Of a stretch of 64,000 nucleotides of DNA, positions 33,786 through 42,331 are shown piece by piece. Each line of letters begins with the position of its first letter. Position 1 is the stretch's first letter. Source of the stretch: Planctomycetota bacterium (GTDB taxonomy: Bacteria; Planctomycetota; UBA1135; GCA-002686595); contig NZBA01000050.1 in NCBI GenBank assembly GCA_002686265.1, positions 248,001-312,000 of the forward strand, read 5' to 3'. The notes below the pieces were generated by a model that worked only from the letters and a program-made list of their open reading frames with translations, did not search any database and was not told the DNA's origin. The position numbers were made by a program, and so were the translations under genes.

Positions 33786-36110
33786 CTACTTGCCTTGGAT
33801 GCGCCGCAGGCGCACGAAGTTGGTCACGAGCTGGAAGACCGACAGGTCGCGCACCTCGCGGGCCGCCTTGAGGTTGTTCTCCCACCACTTCGCCTTGCGC
33901 GTCTCGCGCAGGCGCGCGTGGGAGAGGCCCATGTGGTCCATGGCGTAGGCCATGCGCTCCTCGCGCTTCTTGAGCTGGGAGGCCAACTCCAGACCCTGCA
34001 AGTCGAAGTGATTGACTGAGTCGAGGACGACGCCGTGGCCGAGGCGGAACCAACAGGCCAGATCGCCGCTGCCCCAGCGCTCGGTACACTCGGGGCTGTC
34101 CACCAAGACCTCCGCGCGTTCGGGCTGCAGCACCTCGATCAGGTGCGCACCCTGCAAGGCGTAGATCGGGCGCACGCCCGCGGTGAAGACACCCTCAAGG
34201 TAGGGGCTACCGGGCGCGCAAGGGCTGGCCAGGACGTTGTCGAGCACCTCGCCGGTGGTTTCGAACTTGCGCACCAGGCCGGGCTCGATGCGCTCGATGG
34301 TCTCGCGCAGGGCCCAGCAGGAGGTGAAGAGGTAGCCTCCGACGTGCACGAACCACTCGAGGCGCTCCACGTCCTCGGTCTCGATCTCGCCGGTGCAGTT
34401 GGCGACGAAGACGCCCGCTGCATCGAGGCCGTCGTTCACCACGCGTGCCGCGGCGCTCAGGCGGTGGTCTATGCCCAGGGTCTTCAACAGCTTCTGGATG
34501 TGGTCGCCACGGCTCTCGAGCACCATCACGTCGAGGCCCTCGTAGATGCGCGCCGCGGGCGCGGAGTAGCCGAAGCGTCGCTCGCGATCGGCCACCTCCT
34601 TCGGATCGATCATGCGCAGGCGGTCGCGGTTCTCGGCCCACCAAGCGGACCAGATTTCGGTGCGCGGCTCGAGCTCCTCGCGGGCCAGGGAGGTCAGGTA
34701 GGCGTGAGCCGTGCGGGCCACGAGAGGCTCGCGATCCTCGAGAGCCGCGATCAGGGGATCGACGGCCTCCTTGCGTAGACAGCGAGAGAGTCCCACCACC
34801 GCGGCGCCCCGCAGGCGCCAGGCCTCGGAGCGCGACAGGCGCGCGAGGGCGTCCACGGCGCCGGCGGAGCGCGTGTGCCCGAGGGAGACGGCGGCGGCCG
34901 CCGCCACTTTCCATTCCGCCGCTTCGAGTGCCTCGCAGAGCGGCCCGACGGCAGCCTCGAGACCCGCCCGTCCGAGGGCCACCGCGGCCCGCTCGCGCAC
35001 CCGAGGATCCGCGTCGCCGGACAGGCGCGCGGCGAACCAGGCGTGGTCGAAGGCCTCCTCGCCGACCGTCTCCGCCCCCAGGACGGAAAGGGACGCGTGG
35101 CGCACGCGGGCGCTGGGATCCCCCTCGCCCAGGGCGATCGCGCGCTCCCGGGCCCAAGGCGCATCGATGTTCCCCAGGACCGCCACGGCCTGAGCGCGCA
35201 CGCCCTCGCCGTCGTGCTCGAACGCCGCCGCCAGCGCCGCGCGCAGGTCGTCGGGCTGCACGAGCCCCGCCCGCAGCGCGGCCCGCGCCAGGCGCGGGCC
35301 GCGCGCGGCCGCGGCGGGCTCGACGGAGCCGCACAGGCGCGCCACGCGCGCGGAAACCTCTCCAACGCGCTCCGCGCCCGGTTCGAGCGCCCCGAGGCCA
35401 GAGACGAGGGCGGCGACGGCCCGGCGCTCGATAACGCCAGACAAGGCGGGCCTGGAGAGGAGCTCGCCTAGCAGGTCCACCTGCCCCCCCCGCGGGTCAT
35501 TCGCGGCGCTCTCGAGCGCCGCCGCGCGCACGGCGACGAACTCGCTCTCGAGGAGCTCCCCGAGCACGGCCGCGCGGTCCTCGCGCGCCGCCGTCAAACG
35601 CGCCCGCGCGGCGGCGGCCCGCGTGCGGCTGTCGCGGTCGCCCAGGAGCTTCTCCAGGTTGCGCGGGCTGCGGGGCTCGCTCGCCGCGGACGCCAGGAGC
35701 GGGAAGGCCTCCAGAGCCGTTGCGGTCTTGCGCCCACCGATCTTCTTGGCCACGTCGGCGAGAGCCTCGTCGGGGTCGAGGGCCGCCGCCGCCAGGGCCG
35801 CGGCCCGGCGCACGCGGGTCGCCGGTCCGTCGAGGATCACGTCGATCAGGGCGCCCACCGCCTTGGGACTGCCGACCTCCCCGAGCGCCTCGGCGGCGCG
35901 CTCGACGACCTCCCAGTCGCGGTCGCCGAGAGCACCCGAGAGGAGCCGCTCGGTCTTGGGATGCTCGGAGGTACGCAGGAGCTCGACCGCCTGCAAGCGC
36001 TCGGTGACGTCTCGCGAGCGCAGCAGCGCCGCGGGATCCTGCCACCCCGCCGCGGCGGGCCGGGCCAGAGCCAGGAGGAGCAGCGGCAGCCAACGGGAAC
36101 GTCGAGCCAC
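33786..36110 (-). CDS. Exported HEAT-repeat protein with C-terminal ThuA/amidotransferase-like domain
   Basis: 774 residues. Signal peptide MARRSRWLPLLLLALARPAAAG precedes about a dozen HEAT/PBS-lyase-type repeats to ~485 (for example VVERAAEALGEVGSPKAVGALIDVIL), a large protein-binding solenoid. After a Trp-rich linker (EIWSAWWAENRDRLRM) comes an alpha/beta domain (~530-690) with DVMVLESRGDHIQKLLKTLGI, VFVANCTGEI and WFVHVGGYLFTSCWAL. This recalls ThuA or class I glutamine-amidotransferase-like folds; the Cys in the latter sits at a position similar to the nucleophile elbow. A basic C-terminal tail follows. It starts seven bases after the arsC-like stop. Function unknown, probably periplasmic. 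Confidence 0.75.
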   Translation of the reverse strand: MARRSRWLPLLLLALARPAAAGWQDPAALLRSRDVTERLQAVELLRTSEHPKTERLLSGALGDRDWEVVERAAEALGEVGSPKAVGALIDVILDGPATRVRRAAALAAAALDPDEALADVAKKIGGRKTATALEAFPLLASAASEPRSPRNLEKLLGDRDSRTRAAAARARLTAAREDRAAVLGELLESEFVAVRAAALESAANDPRGGQVDLLGELLSRPALSGVIERRAVAALVSGLGALEPGAERVGEVSARVARLCGSVEPAAAARGPRLARAALRAGLVQPDDLRAALAAAFEHDGEGVRAQAVAVLGNIDAPWARERAIALGEGDPSARVRHASLSVLGAETVGEEAFDHAWFAARLSGDADPRVRERAAVALGRAGLEAAVGPLCEALEAAEWKVAAAAAVSLGHTRSAGAVDALARLSRSEAWRLRGAAVVGLSRCLRKEAVDPLIAALEDREPLVARTAHAYLTSLAREELEPRTEIWSAWWAENRDRLRMIDPKEVADRERRFGYSAPAARIYEGLDVMVLESRGDHIQKLLKTLGIDHRLSAAARVVNDGLDAAGVFVANCTGEIETEDVERLEWFVHVGGYLFTSCWALRETIERIEPGLVRKFETTGEVLDNVLASPCAPGSPYLEGVFTAGVRPIYALQGAHLIEVLQPERAEVLVDSPECTERWGSGDLACWFRLGHGVVLDSVNHFDLQGLELASQLKKREERMAYAMDHMGLSHARLRETRKAKWWENNLKAAREVRDLSVFQLVTNFVRLRRIQGK

Positions 36111-36117
36111 GCCGACC

Positions 36118-36525
36118 TCAGGCCCCTCCGGCGTCGACGGGCGACGTCGCGGGTGGAGCCTGTTCGTCCGCGAGCAACTCCAGGACCCGCTCGGGGGGGC
36201 GGGCGATGAGAGCCCGCTCGCCTCGCACGGCGATCGGGCGCTCCATCAGGATCGGCTCGGCGGCCATGGCGGCCAGGATCACCGCATCGTCGGAGCCCGG
36301 ACCGAGGCCCGCTGCGGCGTACTCGGGCTGCTTGCGCCGCACCCACTCGCCGATCGGTGCGCCGAGACCCCCGGCGAGGGTCGCGAGCTCGCCGGCGTCG
36401 AGGGGGTTCTCGAGGTAGAGGCGCACTTCCAGGGAAGCGCTGCTCTCCTCGAGCAGGGCGAGGGCGGCGCGGCTCTTCGAGCAGCGCGGGTTGTGGAGCA
36501 GACGGATCGCGGCGGGGTCGCTCAT
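36118..36525 (-). CDS. ArsC-family thioredoxin-fold reductase
   Basis: 135 residues of the glutaredoxin-like arsenate reductase family. The redox Cys is in LLHNPRCSKSRAALALL (C15); WVRRKQPEYAAAGL and ILMERPIAVRGERALIARPPE supply the conserved Arg and Pro loops of E. coli ArsC. ArsC-like proteins without arsenic-operon neighbours often have other redox roles, and no arsB, acr3 or arsR is present here, so arsenate reduction is not certain. ATG 36525 is the only sensible start. It is the first gene of the operon with the HEAT and DUF72 genes, preceded by a candidate sigma-54 promoter at 36554-36569. Confidence 0.88.
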   Translation of the reverse strand: MSDPAAIRLLHNPRCSKSRAALALLEESSASLEVRLYLENPLDAGELATLAGGLGAPIGEWVRRKQPEYAAAGLGPGSDDAVILAAMAAEPILMERPIAVRGERALIARPPERVLELLADEQAPPATSPVDAGGA

Positions 36526-36553
36526 GGTCCCGTGAGGGTAGCAGCGCGGCCGA

Positions 36554-36569
36554 TGCCCCGGAAGTGCCA
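36554..36569 (-). promoter_or_regulatory. Candidate sigma-54 promoter for the arsC-like operon
   Basis: On the minus strand TGGCACTTCCGGGGCA has a perfect -24 TGGCAC and GG-N10-GC spacing, but the -12 is GGGCA instead of TTGCA. The predicted start would leave an ~18-base leader before ATG 36525. Weak but positioned correctly. Confidence 0.3.
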
Positions 36570-36650
36570 CACGGGCGCATGGCCGACGAGGGCAGGCCTT
36601 TGCGCCTCCTGAAGGGAGGCTTGGAGGCGGCCGCGAGTTAGGCTCTCGCC

Positions 36651-37742
36651 ATGGGCTCTCTCCTGAAAGCAACGCTCACCGTCGCCGGCACGCTGGTCGC
36701 TGCGTTGGTCGTGCTCGAGACTCTGCCGCGCTGGGTCGACCTGCCCGGGCTGTCGGCCGGCGAGCTGGATCCTTACGCGGAGGGCGAGCGCAACGCCCGC
36801 GTCCAGCCTCACCCCTACCTGGCCTACGCGCCCAAGCCCAACCACAGCTTCGAGCAATCCCGGCACCGGGGCAGCCACAACAGCCTGGGCTTCCGGGGAC
36901 CCCAGATCAGCCTCAAGAAGCCCGCCGGCACCCTGAGGATCGCCTGCCTGGGAGGCTCCAGTACCTACGGCCACGGGCCGAGCAGCAACGAGACTACCTG
37001 GCCCGCGCGCCTGGAAGCCCACCTGGCAAGCGCCCGTCCCGAAGGCGCGATCGAGGTCATCAACGGCGGCTGTCAGGGCTACTCGACGTTCGAGAGCCTG
37101 GCCAACCTAGCCTTCCGCGTGCTCCCCCTCGAGCCCGACATCGTGATCGTCTACCACACGATCAACGACATGCGCTGCGCCCTGTATCCCGGAGCGAAGC
37201 CGGACAACACGCACTGGCGAGCGGTCTGGCGGCGCTACGAGCGGACCTGGATCGAGGACAGCATCACCTTCCAAGCCTGGCGCCGCTACTGCACCGACTA
37301 CATTCGCAGCCGGGGTGATATCGGCGCCTTCGCGATCGTGAACTTCGACGAGCTCAAGGAGCGCGATCTCTACGCCTGGCCCTCCGAGCGCCCCGTTGGC
37401 TTCACCAGCTTCCACCGCAACCTGAACGGCATCGTCTCCCTGGCCGAGCAACAAGGGGCGCGGGTCGTTCTGGTCACCCAGGGGCTGCGTCGCAGCAGCC
37501 TGGACGGGGCTCCGTCGCGGGAGGATCAGCTGCGGGCGTTCGACTACCTGACCGAGATTCTGGCCCTGGTGGCCCGCGAGCGGGAGGTCCCGCTGGTCGA
37601 CGCCCAGAGCGTTCTGGCGGACGCCGACGCCGCAAGCGAGGGCGGGGTCTTCACCAGCGACGTCCACATGACGGACTTGGGTGCGGACCGGCTCGCCAGC
37701 ACCCTGGCCCGCGAGCTGCTCGCCTCGGGCCTGATCCCCTGA
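36651..37742 (+). CDS. SGNH/GDSL hydrolase, membrane-anchored
   Basis: 363 residues. An N-terminal helix (ATLTVAGTLVAALVVLETL, 7-25) anchors or exports the protein. The catalytic domain shows all four SGNH blocks: IACLGGSSTYGHG (block I with nucleophile Ser), INGGCQGYSTFESL (block II Gly), VYHTINDMR (block III Asn) and VHMTDLGADRLA, where the block V His sits in a D-V-H context. An NSLGFRGP motif before block I is typical of exported SGNH proteins near exopolysaccharide loci, so glycan O-deacetylation is a plausible role. ATG 36651 lies six bases after TAGGCT and has no SD, so it may be leaderless. It diverges from the arsC-like operon. Confidence 0.82.
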   Translation: MGSLLKATLTVAGTLVAALVVLETLPRWVDLPGLSAGELDPYAEGERNARVQPHPYLAYAPKPNHSFEQSRHRGSHNSLGFRGPQISLKKPAGTLRIACLGGSSTYGHGPSSNETTWPARLEAHLASARPEGAIEVINGGCQGYSTFESLANLAFRVLPLEPDIVIVYHTINDMRCALYPGAKPDNTHWRAVWRRYERTWIEDSITFQAWRRYCTDYIRSRGDIGAFAIVNFDELKERDLYAWPSERPVGFTSFHRNLNGIVSLAEQQGARVVLVTQGLRRSSLDGAPSREDQLRAFDYLTEILALVAREREVPLVDAQSVLADADAASEGGVFTSDVHMTDLGADRLASTLARELLASGLIP

Positions 37743-37800
37743 CCCGCGAGGTTTCGATCGCCACGCCAGGGGGTCGCACCCGGCGGCGCGGGGAATTGCG

Positions 37801-38988
37801 ATGACCACCCGCGAGCCAGCGGGTATACCCACGCGCCGCGTGATGCACACCATGCCCCCCGCCGTCCACTCCGCCGCCCGCGGGCTCCTGGCCGCGTTCG
37901 CGTCGGCGATCGCTTCCCTGACGCTCGCCCCTGGCTGTGCGCCAGCGCCGGCGCCCGGGTTGGTGATCCAAAACCCCCAGGGCGAGCGACCGACCTTCCA
38001 TGACTTCGGCCGTATCGCGGCCTGGGAGGAGGTGCGCCACACCTTCATCCTGCGCAACAACGACCCCGAGCCGATCACCATCCGCCGCCTGATGCCCGCC
38101 TGCTCGTGTGCCGTCGGGCGCATCTCCTACCTGGACGCCGACGGAGAGCGCGTGCGCGGCCGCCCGCGGGAGGAGCCGGTCCTGACCCTCCCCGCCGGCG
38201 CCGAGGCCGAGCTCGAGGTCGTCGTCGACCCGCGTCACGTGCGCGTCAAGAACGCGGACAAGCTGGTCGTCCTGCGCTTGTCCTGCGACTCACCCAACAC
38301 GCCCTTCCTGACCTTCGAGCTGCACCTCTACGTGCAGTCTCTGCTCCAGGCCACGCCGCAGACGATCGACCTTGGCCCTATCCCCGCCAGCAGCGGCGGC
38401 ATGGGGACCAGCAAGGTGATCACCGGTGTCGCCGGTTCGACGGTGCGCGTGACCGGCATCGAGTCCACCAGCGATTCCCTGGAGGCGGAGCTGGCCCACA
38501 CCGTGCAGTCCAGGGAGCACCTGTGGACCGTCACGGCACGCGTCGCTCCCGGTCTTCCGCGCGGCGCTTTCCGCGGGGAGCTGCGCCTGGCTCTGACCGG
38601 CCCCGGCGGCCCCGATGATCGGCGCAGCTTTCCGATCCAGGTCCAGGCCACGGTCGTCCCGGACGTCATCCTGGAGCCGGGGACCTTCTCCTTCGGGAGC
38701 TTCTCCCCGGTCGACGGCGCCCTGGCCACGGCCGAGGTGCGGGCCCTGGTCGGGGGTGATCGGGTGATCGTGACCGGCGCCGCCGTGAGCGGAGCCGACG
38801 CTCAGGCGATCTCGGTCGCCTTCGAGCCGGTCGCCGCCGACAGCCTCGGACGTAGCGAGCGCTGGTCGGTGAGCCTCCACGCTCACCCTTCGATCCAAAG
38901 CGCCACGTTCAGCGGTCGCGTCGAACTGCAGCTCGAACACCCCCTCGTGTCCTCGATCGACGCGGGCTACGTCGGGCACACGCGCTGA
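37801..38988 (+). CDS. DUF1573-like lipoprotein
   Basis: 395 residues. After a long basic n-region, a hydrophobic segment ends in a lipobox (TLAPGC), so this is probably an outer-membrane or periplasmic lipoprotein. The mature part starts with a DUF1573-type Ig/ASH-like module (FHDFGRIAAWEEVRHTFILR ... ITIRRLMPACSC). Two more beta-sandwich modules follow (IDLGPIPASSGGMGTSKVI; EPGTFSFGSFSPVDGAL), each opening with the F/L-G-x-hydrophobic pattern. Such proteins abound in Planctomycetota and Bacteroidota with unknown function. ATG 37801 has GGGGA six bases upstream; ATG 37843 and 37852 are shorter alternatives. The stop abuts the convergent gene's stop in TGATCA. Confidence 0.75.
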   Translation: MTTREPAGIPTRRVMHTMPPAVHSAARGLLAAFASAIASLTLAPGCAPAPAPGLVIQNPQGERPTFHDFGRIAAWEEVRHTFILRNNDPEPITIRRLMPACSCAVGRISYLDADGERVRGRPREEPVLTLPAGAEAELEVVVDPRHVRVKNADKLVVLRLSCDSPNTPFLTFELHLYVQSLLQATPQTIDLGPIPASSGGMGTSKVITGVAGSTVRVTGIESTSDSLEAELAHTVQSREHLWTVTARVAPGLPRGAFRGELRLALTGPGGPDDRRSFPIQVQATVVPDVILEPGTFSFGSFSPVDGALATAEVRALVGGDRVIVTGAAVSGADAQAISVAFEPVAADSLGRSERWSVSLHAHPSIQSATFSGRVELQLEHPLVSSIDAGYVGHTR

Positions 38989-39987
38989 TCAGCGCCGGGA
39001 AGCCGGCAAGACCAGGGCCCCCGCTTCCTCGCTCCGCGTGTTCTCTCGCGCGCGGGCGGACAGCCAGCGCCGCCAGGCCTCGGCGTCTCCCCCGGGAATG
39101 GCCGTCCCCGCCAGCCACCGCAGGGGCCCGACGAGCAGTTCGAGGGTCAGCACGCTCATCTCCTCGACCATCGGCGTGAGCAGGTCGAGAGCCTCGGCGC
39201 GCCGCCCGGGCAGGATGCGCACGGCGCGCTCCATCAGAGCGGGCCCCCTGACCTGCTCCTCGCGCAGATAGCGCAGGAGCTCGGCCGGCTCCACGGGGGC
39301 GGGGGGGAGGAAAGCGGCCAGGCGTACACGCTCCGCCACGCCGACCCGAACATCGGCCGCCGGCAAACTGCGTTCGGCGAGCCGCGCCTCCACGGTCGTG
39401 AGTTCCAGGTACCAACGCGCCCGGATGGCGAGGGTGCCCGCGGGCGCCGAGAGGGTCATCGTCGCCAGGTGCCGGCGAACCTGCTCGCCGACGGGTAAGG
39501 GAAGCTCCTCGATGTCCTCGATCACCCCCACGCCGACGCGGCGATTCTCCGTTCCGTCGCAATCGACCGCGACGACGGTCTCCCGCAAGCGCGCCCCGCG
39601 CGGGCGCAGGACCAAGGCCTCGCCGGTCCCCTGGGAAGCGAGGAGGAACACATCGTAGGCCCCCGGCTGGCCGGCCCGCTCCTCAGCAACCAGGCGCAGA
39701 TCGAGGGCGGTGACCAGGGCGCGCCCGTCGAGGATGCGCTCGTAGGCACGGGCCAACTCCAGTGCCGGCCCGCGGGGGTCACGGGCCAGGAGCCGCTCGA
39801 GGATGCGCCGGGCGGACTCGTTCTCACCGGCCATCACGGCCAGGTGCAACAGCTCGAAGGCCGGGATCTTCTCCGGGTCGATGGCTCCCCGCGTGGCCAA
39901 CAACTGGGGAGCAGGGCCGGCGGCGGGCGGCGGGGTCCGGCAAGCGAGGGCCGAGAGGCTCAGACACAGGAGCAGGCTCGAACGCAT
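38989..39987 (-). CDS. Lipoprotein with TPR-like N-terminal segment, unknown function
   Basis: 332 residues starting MRSSLLLCLSLSALACRTPPP, a short lipoprotein signal ending at C17. Residues ~38-90 (FELLHLAVMAGENESARRILERLLARDP) look like a TPR hairpin pair. The centre is beta-rich (YDVFLLASQGTGEALVLRPRGARLRETVVAVDCDG), and the C-terminus is helical (LREEQVRGPALMERAVRILPGRRAEALDLL). No enzymatic motif is visible. ATG 39987 is chosen over 40113 because the extra N-terminus looks non-coding and the signal peptide would be buried. Upstream (39988-40120) nothing else is recognised. The stop abuts that of the DUF1573-like gene. Confidence 0.7.
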   Translation of the reverse strand: MRSSLLLCLSLSALACRTPPPAAGPAPQLLATRGAIDPEKIPAFELLHLAVMAGENESARRILERLLARDPRGPALELARAYERILDGRALVTALDLRLVAEERAGQPGAYDVFLLASQGTGEALVLRPRGARLRETVVAVDCDGTENRRVGVGVIEDIEELPLPVGEQVRRHLATMTLSAPAGTLAIRARWYLELTTVEARLAERSLPAADVRVGVAERVRLAAFLPPAPVEPAELLRYLREEQVRGPALMERAVRILPGRRAEALDLLTPMVEEMSVLTLELLVGPLRWLAGTAIPGGDAEAWRRWLSARARENTRSEEAGALVLPASRR

Positions 39988-40122
39988 CCAGGACTCCCGC
40001 GTTCCCCGACCGGTCGGTCGCGGCGAACCGGGGCGAATCGGCACGGGGCCGCTCTCCCGGCCGTCTTGCGGAGAGCGCCGCGAATCCGGTGCGGTGCAGC
40101 GAGACTCCTTCACGGGGTGCCT

Positions 40123-40136
40123 AGCAGCCCGTTGGC
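40123..40136. repeat. Dispersed motif, copy 2 (AGCAGCCCGTTGGC)
   Basis: AGCAGCCCGTTGGC preceded by CT; its reverse complement contains CAACGGGCTGCT, continuing to CTAG, as at 7411-7424. It lies in the 198-base gap between the lipoprotein start (39987) and the rpsA stop (40186), which holds no gene. Confidence 0.5.
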
Positions 40137-40155
40137 GATTCTCGTGCGGGCAGCC

Positions 40156-40169
40156 AGCAGCCCGTTGGC
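40156..40169. repeat. Dispersed motif, copy 3 (AGCAGCCCGTTGGC)
   Basis: Second direct copy of the same 14 bases, 33 bases from copy 2. Its CCCGTTG half also forms the left arm of the hairpin at 40161-40182 directly behind rpsA. Confidence 0.5.
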
Positions 40170-40182
40170 TTTGCTCAACGGG
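40161..40182 (-). terminator. Terminator-like hairpin three bases after rpsA
   Basis: CCCGTTG and CAACGGG pair around an eight-base loop (GCTTTGCT) that can itself add a GC/GC step. It begins three bases after the rpsA TAG on the minus strand. No T-tract follows. The arms are part of the dispersed CAACGGG motif. Confidence 0.5.
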
Positions 40183-40185
40183 ATC

Positions 40186-42147
40186 CTAGGCCTCGGCCGG
40201 CGCTTCCTCTTCCGTGGGAGCGGCCCCCTCGGGCCCCCCCTCGGTTTCCGAAGTGGCTTCGTCGGCCTGCTCGGCCTCCGGCCCGTCCGAAGCGTCGGTC
40301 TCGGCCGCGTCGGTAGCGTTCGCGGGCGCGTCCTTCTCGGTGGCCGCCTCCTCGGGCGCCGGCGCGTCGTCCGCCTCGGGCGCCGGCGCGGCGTCCTCCT
40401 CGGGCGCGGGCGCGTCGCTCGCCTCGGGCGCGGGCGCGTCGCTCGCCGCGGCGGGGTCCTCGCCCTCCATCTGGGTCAGGATCGCCTCGTTCTCCTCGAA
40501 GTCAGCGTGGACGAAGGAGAGACCGATCTTGCGCTCGTCGATGTCCACCCGGATCACGCGTACCTCGGCCTTCATCCCCGGACGCAGGATGTCCTCGGGC
40601 GTGTCGACCTTGGTGTCGGAGAGCTCGGAGATGTGCAGCAGTCCCTCGAGCTCGGAGTCCAACTTGACGAAGGCGCCGAAGCTGGTGGTCTTGGTCACGA
40701 AGCCCGAGAGCAGGTCGCCGACGTGGAACTTGTTGGGGATGTCGTCGATCCACGGGTCGGGAGTCAGCTGCTTCATGCCCAGGGCGATGCGCTTCTTCAC
40801 CTTGTCCGCCGAGAGCACGGCGCACTGCACGCGGTCGCCCTTCTTGACGACCTCGGAGGGGTGCGTGACCTTCTTGGTCCAGCTCATGTCGGAGACGTGC
40901 AGGAGGCCGTCGATGCCCTCCTCGATCTCGACGAAGGCGCCGTAGGAGGTCAGGTTGCGCACCGATCCCTCGATCACCGTGCCGGCGGGGGAGTGCTCGT
41001 CCACCAGATCCCAAGGGTTGGCTTCGGCCTGCTTCATCCCGAGGGAGATTTCCTGCTTCTCGTGGTCGATCGCGAGCACCACGACGCTGACCTCCTCCCC
41101 GCTGGTCACGAGCTCGGAGGGATGGTTGATCCGGCGCGTCCAGGACATCTCGGAGATGTGAACGAGGCCCTCGATCCCGTCCTCGAGCTTCACGAAAGCA
41201 CCGTAGGACATGATGTTGACCACCTCGCCCTTCTGGACACTCTCGAGCGGATAGCGCTTGTCGATGCCATCCCAGGGCGAAGCGCAGAGCTGCTTGAGGC
41301 CGAGGGCGATGCGCTCGCGGTCGCGATCGACGCGCAGCACCATGACCTCGACCTCCTGGTCCATCTCCACCATCTTTGACGGGTGATTGATGCGGCCCCA
41401 GGACATGTCGGTGATGTGCAGCAGGCCGTCGATGCCACCGAGGTCGACGAAGACGCCGAAGTCGGCGATGTTCTTGACCACGCCGGTGCGAACCTGCTTC
41501 TCCGTGATCTCCTCGAGCAGATTCTCCTTGAGGCGCTGGCGCTCCTCCTCGAGGAGCTTGCGGCGCGAGACGACGATGTTCATGCGCTCCGGATCGATCT
41601 TGATGATCCGCGCGCGGATGGGCTCGTCGATGAAGGCCGCGATGTCTTGCGTGCGGCGCAAGTTGACCTGACTGGCGGGCAGGAAGACGTTCACGCCCTC
41701 CACGTCCACGAGAAGGCCACCCTTGATCTTGCGCATCACCACGCCATTGATCTCGTCGCCCTCGTTGTACTTGACCGACACACGCTCCCAGGCGCGCAGG
41801 CGATCCGCGCGGCGCTTGGAGAGGTTCGCGGTCTGCTGGTAGGCATCCTCGCCCTCGTAGAAGACCTCGAACTCCTGTCCGGCTTCGGGCAGCGCCTCGC
41901 CGAACTCGTTCAAGGGAACGTGTCCCTCGGACTTCCCTCCGAAGCCCATCACGACCGTTTTCGTGTGGTCGTCGACGGACTCGACCGTGGCGATGATCAA
42001 CGTCCCCGGCTTGATGTCCTTGACCGACTCGAAGAGCCTCGTCTCGAGGTCCTGGGCCGAGGTGCCCTCTAGGGCGAAGTCGAGTTTCCGCTCGATCTCC
42101 TCTTCGGGGAGGTCGAAGCGCTTGAGCAGGCGCTGGGTCTTGGGCAT
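40186..42147 (-). CDS. rpsA: 30S ribosomal protein S1
   Basis: 653-residue S1 with six OB-fold S1 domains. The third to sixth are highly regular (VKNIADFGVFVDLGGIDGLL; IMSYGAFVKLEDGIEGLVHI; NLTSYGAFVEIEEGIDGLLH; KTTSFGAFVKLDSELEGLL). S1 binds mRNA leaders and delivers them to the 30S subunit. The C-terminal ~100 residues are an acidic, repetitive DAPAPE tail, longer than usual. The leader before ATG 42147 has no SD but contains two CCTCC blocks, consistent with the non-SD, S1-dependent and autoregulated initiation known for rpsA elsewhere. It lies downstream of the cmk/plsC-like genes on the same strand, a common cmk-rpsA arrangement. Confidence 0.97.
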   Translation of the reverse strand: MPKTQRLLKRFDLPEEEIERKLDFALEGTSAQDLETRLFESVKDIKPGTLIIATVESVDDHTKTVVMGFGGKSEGHVPLNEFGEALPEAGQEFEVFYEGEDAYQQTANLSKRRADRLRAWERVSVKYNEGDEINGVVMRKIKGGLLVDVEGVNVFLPASQVNLRRTQDIAAFIDEPIRARIIKIDPERMNIVVSRRKLLEEERQRLKENLLEEITEKQVRTGVVKNIADFGVFVDLGGIDGLLHITDMSWGRINHPSKMVEMDQEVEVMVLRVDRDRERIALGLKQLCASPWDGIDKRYPLESVQKGEVVNIMSYGAFVKLEDGIEGLVHISEMSWTRRINHPSELVTSGEEVSVVVLAIDHEKQEISLGMKQAEANPWDLVDEHSPAGTVIEGSVRNLTSYGAFVEIEEGIDGLLHVSDMSWTKKVTHPSEVVKKGDRVQCAVLSADKVKKRIALGMKQLTPDPWIDDIPNKFHVGDLLSGFVTKTTSFGAFVKLDSELEGLLHISELSDTKVDTPEDILRPGMKAEVRVIRVDIDERKIGLSFVHADFEENEAILTQMEGEDPAAASDAPAPEASDAPAPEEDAAPAPEADDAPAPEEAATEKDAPANATDAAETDASDGPEAEQADEATSETEGGPEGAAPTEEEAPAEA

Positions 42148-42260
42148 GGGAGGCGGGCGCCCACGGGGGAGCCATCTCAGGAGGTTTCAGGGTCGGGACG
42201 GACGAGCGGCACTGTGCGGCACCGGACGAAGCTCTCCCCGTCCGCCGCACCGGCCTCTCG

Positions 42261-42280
42261 CGGCCTGAATCGTCAGGCCG
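42261..42280 (-). terminator. Hairpin between plsC-like gene and rpsA
   Basis: Perfect 8-bp stem CGGCCTGA/TCAGGCCG with ATCG loop in the 184-base gap after the plsC-like stop (42332). No T-run follows, so it may attenuate or separate the upstream operon from rpsA, or lie in the rpsA leader. Confidence 0.45.
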
Positions 42281-42331
42281 AACGGGACAGTCTAGTCAAC
42301 TCGACGGGGGCGAGTCGAGCCCCAGCCGCCA

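Noticed and set aside
36118-36525. Arsenic-resistance operon
   Set aside because: An ArsC-family gene is present, but no arsR, arsB, acr3 or arsA; the operon partners are HEAT and DUF72 proteins.
40345-40450. Tandem repeat block as a non-coding satellite
   Set aside because: It encodes the DAPAPE tail of ribosomal protein S1 in frame, so it is a coding repeat.
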